Positions 34,381 through 46,300 of a stretch of DNA of 64,000 nucleotides are shown here, piece after piece. The notes beneath the pieces are model-generated. The model searched no databases and had not been told where the DNA came from. It saw only the letters and a list, made by a program, of their open reading frames with translations. Within the stretch, counting starts at the first letter, position 1, and the number at the start of each line of letters is the position of its first letter. Where the stretch lies: contig JAACJM010000146.1 of the NCBI GenBank assembly GCA_013368315.1, positions 1 through 64,000 of the forward strand, given 5' to 3'. Made by a program: the position numbers and the translations under genes. The DNA comes from Tetrapyrgos nigripes (lineage: Eukaryota; Basidiomycota; Agaricomycetes; Agaricales; Campanellaceae).

Positions 34381-36350
34381 ATGCCTCCTCCAGCAGTGCC
34401 TCCCATGTCTCGACCGCCTAACCGACCCAGGAAAGAACCTACAAGCTCCTCAACGTCTTCTTCAGCTCATCACCAAGAGCCCAACTCCTCATCTCGTCGT
34501 TCTTCCTCCTCTCATCGCTCTTCCTCCCCTCGTCACTTGTCAAGCTCTCGGACTTCAGCAAGTTCGCGTCAATCTCAAGAACCGTCTGGCGACGACTCTG
34601 CTGACGACACCCAATCCACTGGGAGCAAACGTGTCATTGTTGTCATTGAAAAGTCGCGTAAGCGTTCCAAGAAAGTGTAAGTGATTGACATATTCTACTT
34701 CTACCCTTGTGCTAACACACCTATCCTAGGCATACAAAGGAAAAACAGTATATCCATGCAGCTCAGTGGTGGTACCAGACCCAGTTGCCCTATATCACAC
34801 CTTCAACCGCGTTGCATGTCTCTTGGGCTTCTGAGAACGAGGATGATCCATTTGTTGAAGACATGTGCGTACTATCCTTTTTGATATCTGATTGGGAGCT
34901 GACTGTATGCGCATATAAACACTTTTTTCTTGCAGGTCCGAGGTGGATATCGAGTGGCACATCAAGGCGGTTGAAGCCTTGATTAAGCGTGTTCCTTCTT
35001 TCACTGAGGACCTCGACGCTTACCTTGAGAAGGAGGCTGAAGGCAGCAATGGCCCTGAAGACGATGACACGTTGGCGAGCTTTTTAAGAATGGTACGTGG
35101 TTATTCCTTTTCTCGTTGATCACCCACTGACATCTTGTAAGCTTGACCAGGCTGCTGATGCAGCTCGTGTTGCCAACACAAACCTCATCTGCTACAAAGT
35201 ACTGAAGTGGATGCTCCCAGATCCTGACAACGGCACCCCACCCATATCTACTGAAGAAACAACGAAGGTCTCCTGAGGCTACAAGAACGACTTCACCGCC
35301 GAGCTCCTCTGCCCTCGATCCCTTCATAGAGCATTCCTCACTGACTCTAAAAAGTAAGTTTTCTCTTTCAATGTTTATTCATCTGTCCGATGCTAATGTC
35401 CTTGCAGGATCAAGAACAAGATGGCTACAGGCAAGTCCAAGGTCAACAACTCCTCGATGCCATACTTCATCTACGCTGCCGACCAATACCAGCAAGGCAA
35501 AGGCAAGGAGTGGGATGGTCTTTTTCGGAACTTGCTCCTCATCCAGGTAAGATTTTCATTTCTTTTCTACTTTTTCTTTCCACTCTATTTGATGTAACGT
35601 TTACAGACTGCTTGCGCTATGCTTTTTGGACAAGGCAAGGCCCTCACCGGAGTCAAGAATTTCAACGCCGCACCAAAATGCTGTAACGCCAAGCAGAACG
35701 ACATCAAGTCCATTACGCCTGGGTTCATCGCCACTGTTTGCTGCCACGTAAGTCTTTGTCTCTCTTATTCATTTCCTCGTTCTCTTTTCTTGTATGTCTT
35801 GCTGAAATTACACCATACTTCTCCTAGGTACGCTTTGCCCTCTCCAGTGAGGAACAATGGGTCCCGAGCGACAACGACTTTGGTTACCAACAATTCCATC
35901 AAGACATCGTTGCGAGATTCGACCTCGAGAATGACGAGTGGGCCCAGGAAACCATAAAGTGGTGGAATTCATGCGTCTTTTTTTCTCTTTCGTCTTCTCT
36001 CTTCTGATTCATTTTCCTTTCCTAGTTGCGTCTTCGGTCGGGCTCCTGAGGACGACGATATTGAAGACTCGGACCTGGAATCCAGTGACGAGGCCGAATC
36101 CATGGAGAAGGAACGTCAAGATCGCATCAAGGCCTTTCAAGCTCACAAGGCTGCTGAGAAGAAAGCCACTGACGAAGTTGCTGCTGCTGCTGCTTCCGCT
36201 GCCACTTCCGTTGCTGGTGCTGGTGCTGGTGAGGGTGCTGGCACTACTGGTGAAGGTGAGGGTCTGCAAGAATCTTTGCCAGGTGGTGAGGGTTCTTCTT
36301 CTGCTGCTGGTTCTCGTGCTACTAGTCCCGCCTTGGGTCTCTCTACTTAG
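34381..36350 (+). pseudogene. DUF6698-family protein with one in-frame TGA
   Basis: Starts MPPPAVPPMSRPPNRPRK, with a Ser-rich, Arg-rich N-terminus; first exon ends at 34676 and the second starts at 34730. Downstream exons encode IEWHIKAVEALIKRVPSFTE, AADAARVANTNLICYKVLKW, FTAELLCPRS, MPYFIYAADQYQQGKGKEWD, GLFRNLLLIQ, ITPGFIATVCCHVRFALSSE, QWVPSDNDFGYQQFH and ETIKWWN, a good match in order to the DUF6698 family, a multi-copy agaricomycete family of unknown function. The tail is acidic, then Ala/Gly-rich. A TGA at 35274-35276 replaces the Arg expected before the conserved Gly-aromatic pair ahead of the LLCP motif. Everything else reads through. Confidence 0.7.
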
Positions 36351-37059
36351 TGTTTTCCTTGCTCTGTTCTTTCTGTTGTGCTTACCTTTGCTGATGTCGC
36401 CTCTGCTGTGTTCTAATGTAATCCTAGTGTAGCTTCCAGTGTTGTAATGTTTTGTACTCATTAATGCTTATTCCCCTTGACCTTATTTTGCCGATCATGT
36501 TCCAATGTAAGGACAAGAATAATAGTGAAGGCTTAAAGGCTATGAATGAAATTTGACCCTTGTGATGGCTTATAAGGCCAGGTGTCATTGTGAGCATTAG
36601 ACTCGCCTTATTTTTTTTGACACCTTTTATGCTCTTACTAGTATCAATATTCTTCTGAGCCTTATATGCACTCATAAGGTCTCATAATAATTATGAATGA
36701 TATCATGTCTGAAATGATTTTGTTGCTTGTATTTCATCCCAATGTCAACTTTCATTTTTCTTGATATACCCGCTTGCAAGCCCGAATATAAGCATGCCAC
36801 TTATGCTGTCTTGAGAGCTGCAAATATCTTTTGGTCCATGTATGGGCAGATAATACTCAGTACAATTATGATCAATCCAATAATCAGAATCATTCCAAAC
36901 CTGCTAAGAACAATAATAATTTCGGATTTCTGAAATACTTTTGACTATTGTATGCTCAAATATGAAAACCACCTTCCCTTTTAAGCTGCTACAAGATGCC
37001 TAAGCCTTTTTATCTCTTGTCTCCCATTAGGGCTCTGGTAAGCACCTATCAGGGCTTAC
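36351..37059. other. AT-rich noncoding DNA
   Basis: No open frame with support and no terminal repeats recognised. Confidence 0.35.
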
Positions 37060-37788
37060 ATTAAGCTGGACATTTTCATGATGTTCGAGGGAGTTGATAA
37101 GATGAGAGAAGCAGAGTTTGCTATCTTTAGTCAACAAGCACTGGGTGCAAAGACTTGTTAATCCTCTGCTTTATTGAGGTTTTACAAGAGTATTACACCA
37201 AGCCAATCAATATGTAAGACTCCTTGTCATACATTAGTATTACAAGAGACAGAAAAAATTAGAACAACCTTATATGACCATTGTAAGTCACAAAGAAATA
37301 CCATGGACTTTCAGTGTGACTTGCTGTCACTGTATACCCTTGGTGGATATACTGTGGAATTACACAGGAATTTCAGAGTGACTTTTTGTCACAATATGTC
37401 ATGTAGTAAGACACATAGGAAATACTGGAGTATTTCAGTGTGACAGATAATCACAGTAAGACAAACAGTAAGGCAAGAGAGATTTACAAAGGACTTAAAA
37501 GGAAGCAAAATCTGCAGGAAATTTACAAAGTGACAATCAAGTCACAGTAATACACTTGTAAGACTAGCTGTATTATGAAGGGATTACAAGAAACATTTGC
37601 TACAAACACAGGTAAATCCTCAGCCTTACTGGAGTATTACAAGAGTATTATGGGGAACCAATCAATATGTAAGTTGGCTTGACTTACAAGTGTATTACAA
37701 AATAGACAAAAAATGAGGACTATTCTGAAAGACCATTGTAAGCTGCAAGGACATACCATGGACTTTCAGTGTGAGGCTTTGTTACGAG

Positions 37789-39092
37789 GCCTTTAGGCTG
37801 AGTTAACTTAGGTGACCTTTGCAATTCAATCGCAACTTTTCCACGCCTGCAATTTCTATTGGCCAGTCTATGACCGAATGATCGGTCTAGACTCACGACG
37901 CATCGGCTTTTCGATCCGACTAAAGCTGTCGTCAACCATGAACAAACAATGATATAACCCAAGTCCCGTCGGATTTTCCTAAGTCCTTTCGCCTTCACCC
38001 CGCGATATGTATGTATGTATTATGTAGCCAATACACAAGCATACAAGTACGCGCCGTCAGTCAATTGATCAGCCCTGTTTTTGCAATCATGATCGGCTAC
38101 AACGCGGTTCAAGAATATAGCAAGGTTTTAGTGTGTAGGCCATCAGAAAAAGCCGCGATTTAATTAACTCGGTTGCCCGGCTTGACAGCAGCTAAACGGC
38201 AACGTGCCCTGCCTTTATTCGGTTGTACAAGCCGAGCAATATAAATAGGGCTCCGCACCGTCCAGTAATACTGGTACGCCCGTATTTTTTACGGGTCCAG
38301 TACTGGTACGGTGTACCCGTCCCCGTATTCGTACAGGTTCATCTGGAAGCTTGTACGATACGGGACGGGTACTGATACGGCAGTATTACGGGTTAATACG
38401 GGTATACGGGTCTTTTTGCCAGGAAATGGCCAGGAATCTGATTTGAAATAGACTTATTGGGACTTATTGAGAGGAATTAATGCGAGAAACAATTTGATGT
38501 AGTGCACCGCTCAACGTTAACAGTGCGTTCGAGATGACTTTGAGGCACAAAGCATTTCGGCAATACTTCGGCAGGTCTCTACGCACCTTTTTTGGTAAGT
38601 ACATTTTCCCTTGATGTGATCAAGCATCAATTTTCCCAAGATTTTCCGCCGCAAACTGCTCAGTATTTGACGATATTTAATTTACAGAGGTAGCATATGG
38701 CATAAACACAGAGAAAAGCCTTCGCCGATGCATGGCCGACCCGTATACCGTACAAACCCGTACAACGGCCGTAAAAAATACGGTCCAATACGGGTTTACC
38801 CGTCCAGTACCCGTACCTGTATTGGACCCTGCAGCGGCCTTGTACGGTACGGGACCGTATCCGTCGTACGGTACCAGTACAAACCGTACAGTACTGGTAC
38901 GGCGCGGAGCCCTAAATATAAACACTGGGGTTCTAAGTACGAATAGGCATTGATTGCATGATTACTTATCTTGTTCTTACAGTGAATCTCTACTGAATAA
39001 CCACAGTATGATATTCCTAATATGGCTAACGCTGCAACCCTACTATGGGCCTCGTAACTTGCCATGCGAAGCAGTGGTATCTTTCCCCAGTC
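37789..39092. mobile_element. Insertion in the left arm of the fold-back element
   Basis: About 1.3 kb absent from the right arm. It opens GTTACGAGGCC and contains the inverse, GGCCTCGTAAC, at 39052-39062; about 30 bp more are needed before arm homology resumes at CACAGTATAGC. Two events may be overlaid. Confidence 0.6.
38246..38914. mobile_element. 669-bp hAT-like MITE with perfect target duplication
   Basis: Ends TAGGGCTCCGCACCG and CGGCGCGGAGCCCTA; flanked on both sides by AATATAAA (38238-38245, 38915-38922). The subterminal DNA is full of GTACGG/CCGTAC motifs. No coding sequence. Confidence 0.9.
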
Positions 39093-39696
39093 ACAGTATA
39101 GCATTGAAGAGCATACAGTGGAATTACAAGGTGACTTTTTTGTCACAGTATGTCTTCTGGTAAAACAGAACTGAAATACCAGGGTATTTCAGTGTGAGAT
39201 AATGTCACAGTAAGACAATTTGTAAACCAAGTAAAATTTACAGAGGACTTACCAGAAGGTAGAGTGTGAAAGTCTTGGGGAAGACTGCTCATATTTACAC
39301 TGAATTTATGGAGGGACATCTATGTAACAGTAATACCCTAGAAAGACTTGTGATTTTACAAGGGGATTACAAGATGCAGGTTTTAGAAGTCTATCTCGTA
39401 AGTCTCTGGAAAAAACCTGCATGCTAAATGGAGAATATACAGTGTGACAGACTGGTCACAGTAAGACACTTGTAAGTCACAAGACATTACAATGACTTTA
39501 CTGAAAAGTGACTATTTTGTAAGTCATCATGTATATCCTTGTTGGATGGATTTGCAGTGCATGTCAATTAAGTAATACAGAAGGGCTTACTGAAAATTTA
39601 CAGGATGTAATACAATGAATTCATTCAACCAGGTTAATTAAATTTTACTAAATATAAATAGACAGCTCAGGCTGGACAGGAAAAGGGCAGACTACT

Positions 39697-40832
39697 GTGT
39701 CTGCGTTGTCATCTTCGTCTGCTCAGTGTGTTACATCTGCTTTGTCTGCGCTGTCTGCCTTGTCTCTGCTCTGTCTGCCTTGTCTGCCTTGTCTGCTCTG
39801 TCTGCTCTGTCTGCCTTGTCTGCTTCGTCTGCCCATCTGCCTTGTCTGCCCTGTCTGCCTTGTCTGCCTTGCCTGCCCATCTGCCTCGTCTGCCTCATTT
39901 GCTCTATCTGCCTCGTCTGCTCGGTCTGACTCGTCTGCTCGGTCTGCCTCGTCTGCTCGGTCTGCCTCGTCTGCTTTGTCTGCTCTGTCTGCCTGGTCTG
40001 CTTTGTCTGCCTGGTCTGCTTTGTCTGCTTTGTCTGCTCTGTCTGCCTGGTCTGCTCCGTGTGCCTGGTCTGCTCCGTGTGCCTGCTCTGTCTGCCTGGT
40101 CTGCTCCGTGTGCCTGGTCTGCCGACGAAGCAGACGAGGCAGAGGGAGCGGACAAGGCAGAGGGAGCGGACAAGGCAGATGAGGCAGACAGAGCAGATGA
40201 GGCAGACAGAGCAGATGAGGCAGACGAGGCAGATGAGGCAGACGAGGCAGACGAGGCAGATGAGGCAGAAGAGGCAGACGAGGCAGATGAGGCAGACGAG
40301 ACAGACGAGGCAGACGAGGCAGAAGAGGCAGACGAGGCAGATGAGGCAGACGAGGCAGACAAGGCAGATGAGGCAGACGAGGCAGACGAGACAGACATGG
40401 CAGACAAGCCAGACAGAGCAGACAAGCCAGACAGAGCAGACAAGCCAGACAGAGCAGACAAGCCAGACAGAGCAGACAAGACAGACAAGGCAGACGGGGC
40501 AGACGAGACAGACGAATCAGACGGAGCAGACGAGGCAGACGGAGCAGACAACGCAGATGGAGCGGACAAGGCAGACGAGGCAGACAGAGCAGAGGAGGCA
40601 GAGGAGGCAGACGAGGCAGACGAGGCAGACGAGGCAGATGAGGCAGATGAAACAGATGAGGCAGACGAAGCAGACGAGGCAGACGAGGCAGACGAGACAG
40701 ACCGGGCAGACAAGGCATACAAGGCAGACGGAGCATACAAGGCAGACAGAGCAGACAAGACAGACAAGGCAGACGGGGCAGACGGAGCAGACGAGGCAGA
40801 TGGAGGGAGCAGACGGAGCAGACAAAGCATGT
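39697..40832. repeat. 9-bp minisatellite in two inverted arms (TCTGCCTCG / CGAGGCAGA)
   Basis: From 39697 to about 40123 the plus strand reads TCTGCCTYG-type units; from about 40125 to 40832 it reads the complement, GAGGCAGAC. The two blocks can pair as a hairpin. Long open frames in nearly all six frames are a by-product of the 9-bp period and are not genes. Confidence 0.9.
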
Positions 40833-42125
40833 GACTAGTCTGTCACACTGTATATTCTCCATTTAGCATGCAGGTTTTTTCCAGAGACTTACGAGATAGA
40901 CTTCTAAAACCTGCATCTTGTAATTCCCTTGTAAAATCCCAAGTCTTTCTAGGGTATTACTGTTACACAGATGTCCCTCCATAAATTCAGTGTAAATATG
41001 AGCAGTCTTCCCCAAGACTTTCACGTTCTACCTTCTGGTAAGTCCTCTGTAAATTTTACTTGGTTTACAAATTGTCTTACTGTGACATTATCTCACACTG
41101 AAATACCCTGGTATTTCAGTTCTGTTTTACCAGAAGACATACTGTGACAAAAAAGTCACCTTGTAATTCCACTGTATGCTCTTCAATGCTATACTGTGAC
41201 AAAGCCTCACACTGAAAGTACATGGTATGTCCTTGCAGCTTACAATGGTTTTTCAGAATAGTCCTCATTTTTTGTCTATTTTGTAATACACTTGTAAGTC
41301 AAGCCAACTCACATATTGATTGGTTCCCCATAATACTCTTGTAATACTCCAGTAAGGCTGAGGATTTACCCATGCTTGTAGCAAATGTTTCTTGTAATTC
41401 CTTCATAATACAGCTAGTCTTACAAGTGTATTACTGTGACTTGATTGTCACTTTGTAAATTTCCTGCAGATTTTGCTTCCTTGTAAGTCCTTTGTAAATC
41501 TCTCTTGCCTTACTGTTTGTCTTACTGTGATTATCTGTCACACTGAAATACTCCAGTATTTCCTATGTGTCTTACTACATGACATATTGTGACAAAAAGT
41601 CACTCTGAAATTCCTGTGTAATTCTACAGTATATCCACCAAGGGTATACAGTGACACCAAGTCACACTGAAAGTCCATGGTATTTCTTTGTGACTTACAA
41701 TGGTCATACAAGGTTGTTCTAATTTTTCTGTCTCTTGTAATACTAATGTATGACAAGGAGTCTTACATATTGATTGGCTTGGTGTAATACTCTTGTAAAA
41801 CCTCAGTAAAGCAGAGGATTAACAAGTCTTTGCACCCAGTGAAGGCAGATCGCCTTTGGAACGGGTCCGAGTGGACGAGGAGTCACCCACGCAAAGACAC
41901 ATCCCCAAACATCTCCTGGAGTCTTTCTTTGAGCCATCATACATGGACAGGTTGCATGAATACCAAGTAGACGAACTGGAGTGCAACAAGAAGCCTTTTG
42001 AGCTGTACGAGATTATGCTTCCGAACTCTCTCATGCATGTACTTCTAGATTCATTTCATAAATTTGATCAAACTGTTTGCAGCGAGCGACGATCACAAAA
42101 GCGGGCGACATTGGGTGACCCCTAA

Positions 42126-43005
42126 AGGGTTAGCACAGCCACACTTCTCTTCTCCGCAAACCAGCATCACCGGCATCATTCACAATCAATTAATGGTGCA
42201 CTGGTAGCCAAAGAGCCCACTTTGCGACCTCTGACGTACCACCACACGGTGTAGCATCCTATGATGCTCTTCACACTGTCTTGGATCTATGGTGGTCTCT
42301 TCCCGATCACTGCTCGACTAATATCGCTGATTTCCCTGAAGACCATCCCGAAGACCATCCCATTACACTTCTTTGCTTTTGTTGTTCTAGACGATACTAA
42401 AATGGCATGTGGGGGATCACAGGTCCTCTTCAGCCAAGGTAGTGGCAAGGCTTGGTTAAAGACAGTGCTAGTTCGGAATGCACGGCTGAGTAGTAACAGG
42501 CACTGTGACAAAATTGTCAATGACTATTCCTCCTGACCCACCATATTCTCAAAAGCTCTGTATTCGTCAGTTGTACTGCCCATATCACCACCCTATGGGG
42601 TCCCTGTATTGTAATATGCCTGGCATGGACCAACCCCCGATAGTACAATACGGGTGGAATATGGCCAGGTGGCTCCAAAGGGTATTCTCTGCTATACGAG
42701 CAGCCATATATCAATACAGGGTGGCTTATATCAATTCTGAGTGGCTGAAATGTTGGGAGGACGGCAGAGTCATCGGCAAGCCACGGCCAGCAGTTGTTTT
42801 CCATTCGGGGATGAGAGGACAAGCGATGGCCTTATATCAGCTTATATCCAGTCAGAGTTTACCATTCGTTTAGCTGCTTATTGATCGGGGTTATTCAACC
42901 GGGGTTAAACATTTGCTTACACTGCTATTGATCAGGAATGGCCTCGGTCAGCACAGCCGGTCGGACCTACCCCTCAATATATATATATAATTGGCTTTAA
43001 TTTGT
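42126..43005. other. No supported gene
   Basis: Short frames only; no repeat or splice chain stands out. Confidence 0.35.
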
Positions 43006-43345
43006 CCAATCAAGCCCCTGTCTAGGTTCAAAATGCCCAGCTACTTACCCTTTGGTCTCGCTTAGGGGACTGGTAGTTGGGTTCCCACAGTTTACTACAT
43101 AAGTCGTTGGCTAGCGCTCAAAACAACCGTTTACCAGTTGTGTACTTGACCTGTATTTAAATACAGGATGGGTGTTCCAATCAAGCCCCTGTCTGGGTTC
43201 AAAATGCCCGGCTACTTACCCTTTGGTCTCGCTTCGGGGACTGGTAGTTGGGTTCCCACAGTTTATTACATAAGTCGTTGGCTAGCGCTCAAAACAACTG
43301 TTTACCAGTTGTGCACTTGACCTGTATTTAAATACAGGATGGCTT
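43006..43345. repeat. Two tandem 171-bp units
   Basis: Copies begin CCAATCAAGCCCCTGTCT at 43006 and 43177, differ at a few sites, and end in the palindrome CTGTATTTAAATACAG. They abut the 3' end of the KDZ pseudogene. Confidence 0.9.
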
Positions 43346-43349
43346 TTCA

Positions 43350-46300
43350 GCCGATATGTAAATATGGACCCTACTACTATAGCTCTTCTTCGGCCTTCCT
43401 CATATTCACAGCCTCTTCCTCTTCATCCACTCCAATGTCCAAGTCCACATTGATGGTCTTAAGTGCTCCACTCTGCTGGACCACGCCATTAGCATGCTTC
43501 AGAAGATGGTCCCAGCCCGCCGGTGTGCAAAACACTTCTGCTGTAATGCATAGGCATTGAGGCCTTCTGTCAACTCTTTACTGTCATCACCTTGCATTCC
43601 TGGCATTCCGACCAGTCTTCTATCCCACCAGGTTGCCTTCCAAAAATAGTACTTGGCCATTCTGCCCAGCTCCTCACGTAACAATAGCACTTCCTCATGC
43701 CATCGTAGCATCCGTGCCCTAGCTTTGCACCATTTGACTCGAATTGCTGTGTTAATGATATTAATAAGCATAATAACCTGATATATATGAGCAAAAGCTC
43801 TCACCCTCTCGAAACTCGGGATCATCTTCCAACACCTGAGTGTCATACCAAATCCATGATAAAGTCCACTTAGCCTCACCACGGACCCAAGAAACAATTC
43901 CTTCCTCAACGAGATATTCGTCATCTGAGTCTTCGTTGACAAAAACCCCATCACGCTTGAGCCTTTCTATTTGTGCATGACGTTCTGCCTCTTCTTCTTT
44001 GTTTAATGCCCGCTCGTTTATCCCTCGTACGTCCTCATCCTTAAGCTCTTTGATGTCCTTTTCCCAGGGTCCATGTCCGTTGAGGCGCAACAGGGCCGTT
44101 CGTGCTAAGCGATAGCAGATCTTCCGGGAATGAATTTTGATATCAATTTGCCGTAGAACACCCCCAGCCCTTCCACTCTCCACTTGCCCGGTGATATTGC
44201 GCAGCTTGAAGCAGGCAGCCATTGTTCTTGCATGTAGTCCATCCCTGACCCCTTTCAAAGCCTCTGTTGCCTCACTCATCCTCAGCCTCGCTTCTAACTC
44301 CGGAAGATCCCCTATACATGCTCGTGTTCTAGCTGAAGGGGTCCCACAACTTGATGGCAGAAACAATGGGATTTTTTCGGGATGTGAGCTGTCAGGGTCC
44401 TTGATTCACTCGAAATCTTGGGGTGATAGGACATCTGACAGTCCTGGCATTAGCAGTTGCTGCAACGTCCTGAAGTGTGTGATGCACTTCAGAAGATTTA
44501 GACGCTTCTTCTGTAGCTCGAGTTGTTGTGTAGGTGTTAGGTACTTGTTTGTGATAATAAACAAATCTATAGTGCGTCTGAAGGATTTGAGTGCCAGCCA
44601 ATATATAAATATGGGTACTCACTGTAGCTCCTGTATCTTTATACCCAGCAACAGAAAGACTGAAGGACTAGTAGCATATTTCCAGCTGAACCTGTTCATT
44701 TCATTCTCCTCTTCTGCCATTTCAATTTGTGTCCGTTTGAATAAATCCTTCTCAGCCACTTTGCTGTCCTCTTCATAAGGGCACTCAGCTTGATGGCTTT
44801 CCTCCCATTTCAAGATCTTTCACTTCCACTTTTCCAACTCCGGACGTCCGACATTCCGTTCAAGACCTTTATCAAACTGAGAATGACAAGGCGCTTGGCA
44901 AGAACTCCATCTATGTCACAACGTCAGGCCAATGTTCTGAATTCAAAGTACCTACTTACCCAGATTGGAAATGTTCCAGAAGTTGTGAAATCCAAATACA
45001 TCATCCAATGTTTGAGCGCAAGTTCCCGGGCCCATCTCTTTGGTCTGTGCCGCAGCCTTGTTAGACTGTGCCCAGCCCTCCTCAATCACCTCTCCGTGAG
45101 TCTGCCCACAGCCGGGGGCATAATCAAAGTTGAACACGGTGTGGCATTCTGGTTGATGGGCACGGAGATGAAACTTGGGAACCAGGAACCGCACTCCATT
45201 CTCCATAAACTTGAATTTGATATTCGGATTAATTGCTTCCATGCGCTTCCAAAATGTTCAGCTCCATTGGCAAGAAATGTCATAGGAAATGACAATTGAT
45301 AGGTATTCTTCGTCCTGAATGGTGCATGCAAATACGAAATCAACATTACAGTAACTGATGAAAGGTGAATTAGACTAAAATGCCACATTGAAACATGGTA
45401 GATGCGCACCGTTCACCCTTCTGCAAGTCACCTAATCCAGAGGGGCGCCAGACACAGTGTCGAGCACAGCATATGCCAGCCATACCACTCACAAGAAGGC
45501 CTCAAACGTTCCGCAGATTTGCTAGGAACATTGCCTGAAATCCTGAGCAGCTACTCATCTGAGATGATAGTCAGTATCTGCCTTTATCCAGAACCATAAA
45601 ATATATATGTACTCACATCTTCCTGGTCAACGTATTTTTGTATATGCTCTTTGTACGGACTACTTGGAACAATATAGGCAAAGCCGTCTCCAAGGATTGG
45701 ACTACGATGCTCATTGGACACAATCCTATTTCTGAGGTGGAAGTTGGCATCTATTGCGAGGAATAACATGTATAGAAACCTCAAATTAATAGACCTGTAT
45801 TAGAATACCGGCTGGGTGCCGGACCAATGTTGAAATACCGGACAATGGTTCGGGACTCACAAAGACTCTGGTCCTGCCTCTCTCCAGTTCTCTATGAGAT
45901 TTTTCCCTGGATGGGGGCATGCCGGACACTCTAAAGCACATTCCCCCCGAGGAGTGCCCTCAATTACCATGACCGAATGACAGCGTCCGGCTCGCTTAAG
46001 CATTTTCAGATTTCGCCACTGGAAAACAATTCTCAGGAGCATGCGGTATTGGTCCTGAGGACTCAGAGTGTCAAACTCCTCTCGAAAATGGATAGAAAAC
46101 AGTAAGCACATACCTTTGGCACTACCCGCTGCTGATTCTGCGTCATGATCTCTAAGGACTTGTAATAGTCATACACTGGCAACTTCCCCAAGCAGTTGAG
46201 GTTCTGAAACTGACAGAGACAGGCAAAAGTTGCTGCTGATTGTGGGTTGCTAGGGGTTCCAGGGTACCACATGGACTGCAATAACTGAATATGGTGATCC

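Larger units (their letters stand above)
37139..41841. mobile_element. 4.7-kb CACTG-ended fold-back element
   Basis: Ends CACTGGGTGCAAAGACTTG and its inverse; flanked by AAG on both sides (37136-37138, 41842-41844). Left arm 37139-39460, once the insertion at 37790-39092 is removed, mirrors right arm 40850-41841 over about 1 kb, with runs of over 50 bp nearly identical. The core (39697-40832) is a two-armed minisatellite hairpin. CACTG ends and a 3-bp duplication fit the CACTA superfamily. No transposase is encoded, so it must rely on one elsewhere. Confidence 0.85.
37060..42125 (+). pseudogene. ORF split by the fold-back element; Plavaka-like C-terminal part
   Basis: Coding pieces at 37060-37138 (FMMFEGVDKMREAEFAIFSQ) and 41845-42125 (PLERVRVDEESPTQRHIPKH, LLESFFEPSYMDRLHEYQ) lie on either side of the 4.7-kb element. 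Deleting the element and one AAG copy joins them in the same frame. The HIPKHLL..PSYM pattern resembles the region after the catalytic core of Plavaka-type transposases; this assignment is weak. The frame ends at 42125; the upstream start was not found. Confidence 0.45.

Noticed and set aside
39697..40862. Very long open frames on both strands (up to 379 codons)
   Set aside because: All are translations of a 9-bp repeat, which stays open in almost every frame; no start context, introns or composition of a gene.
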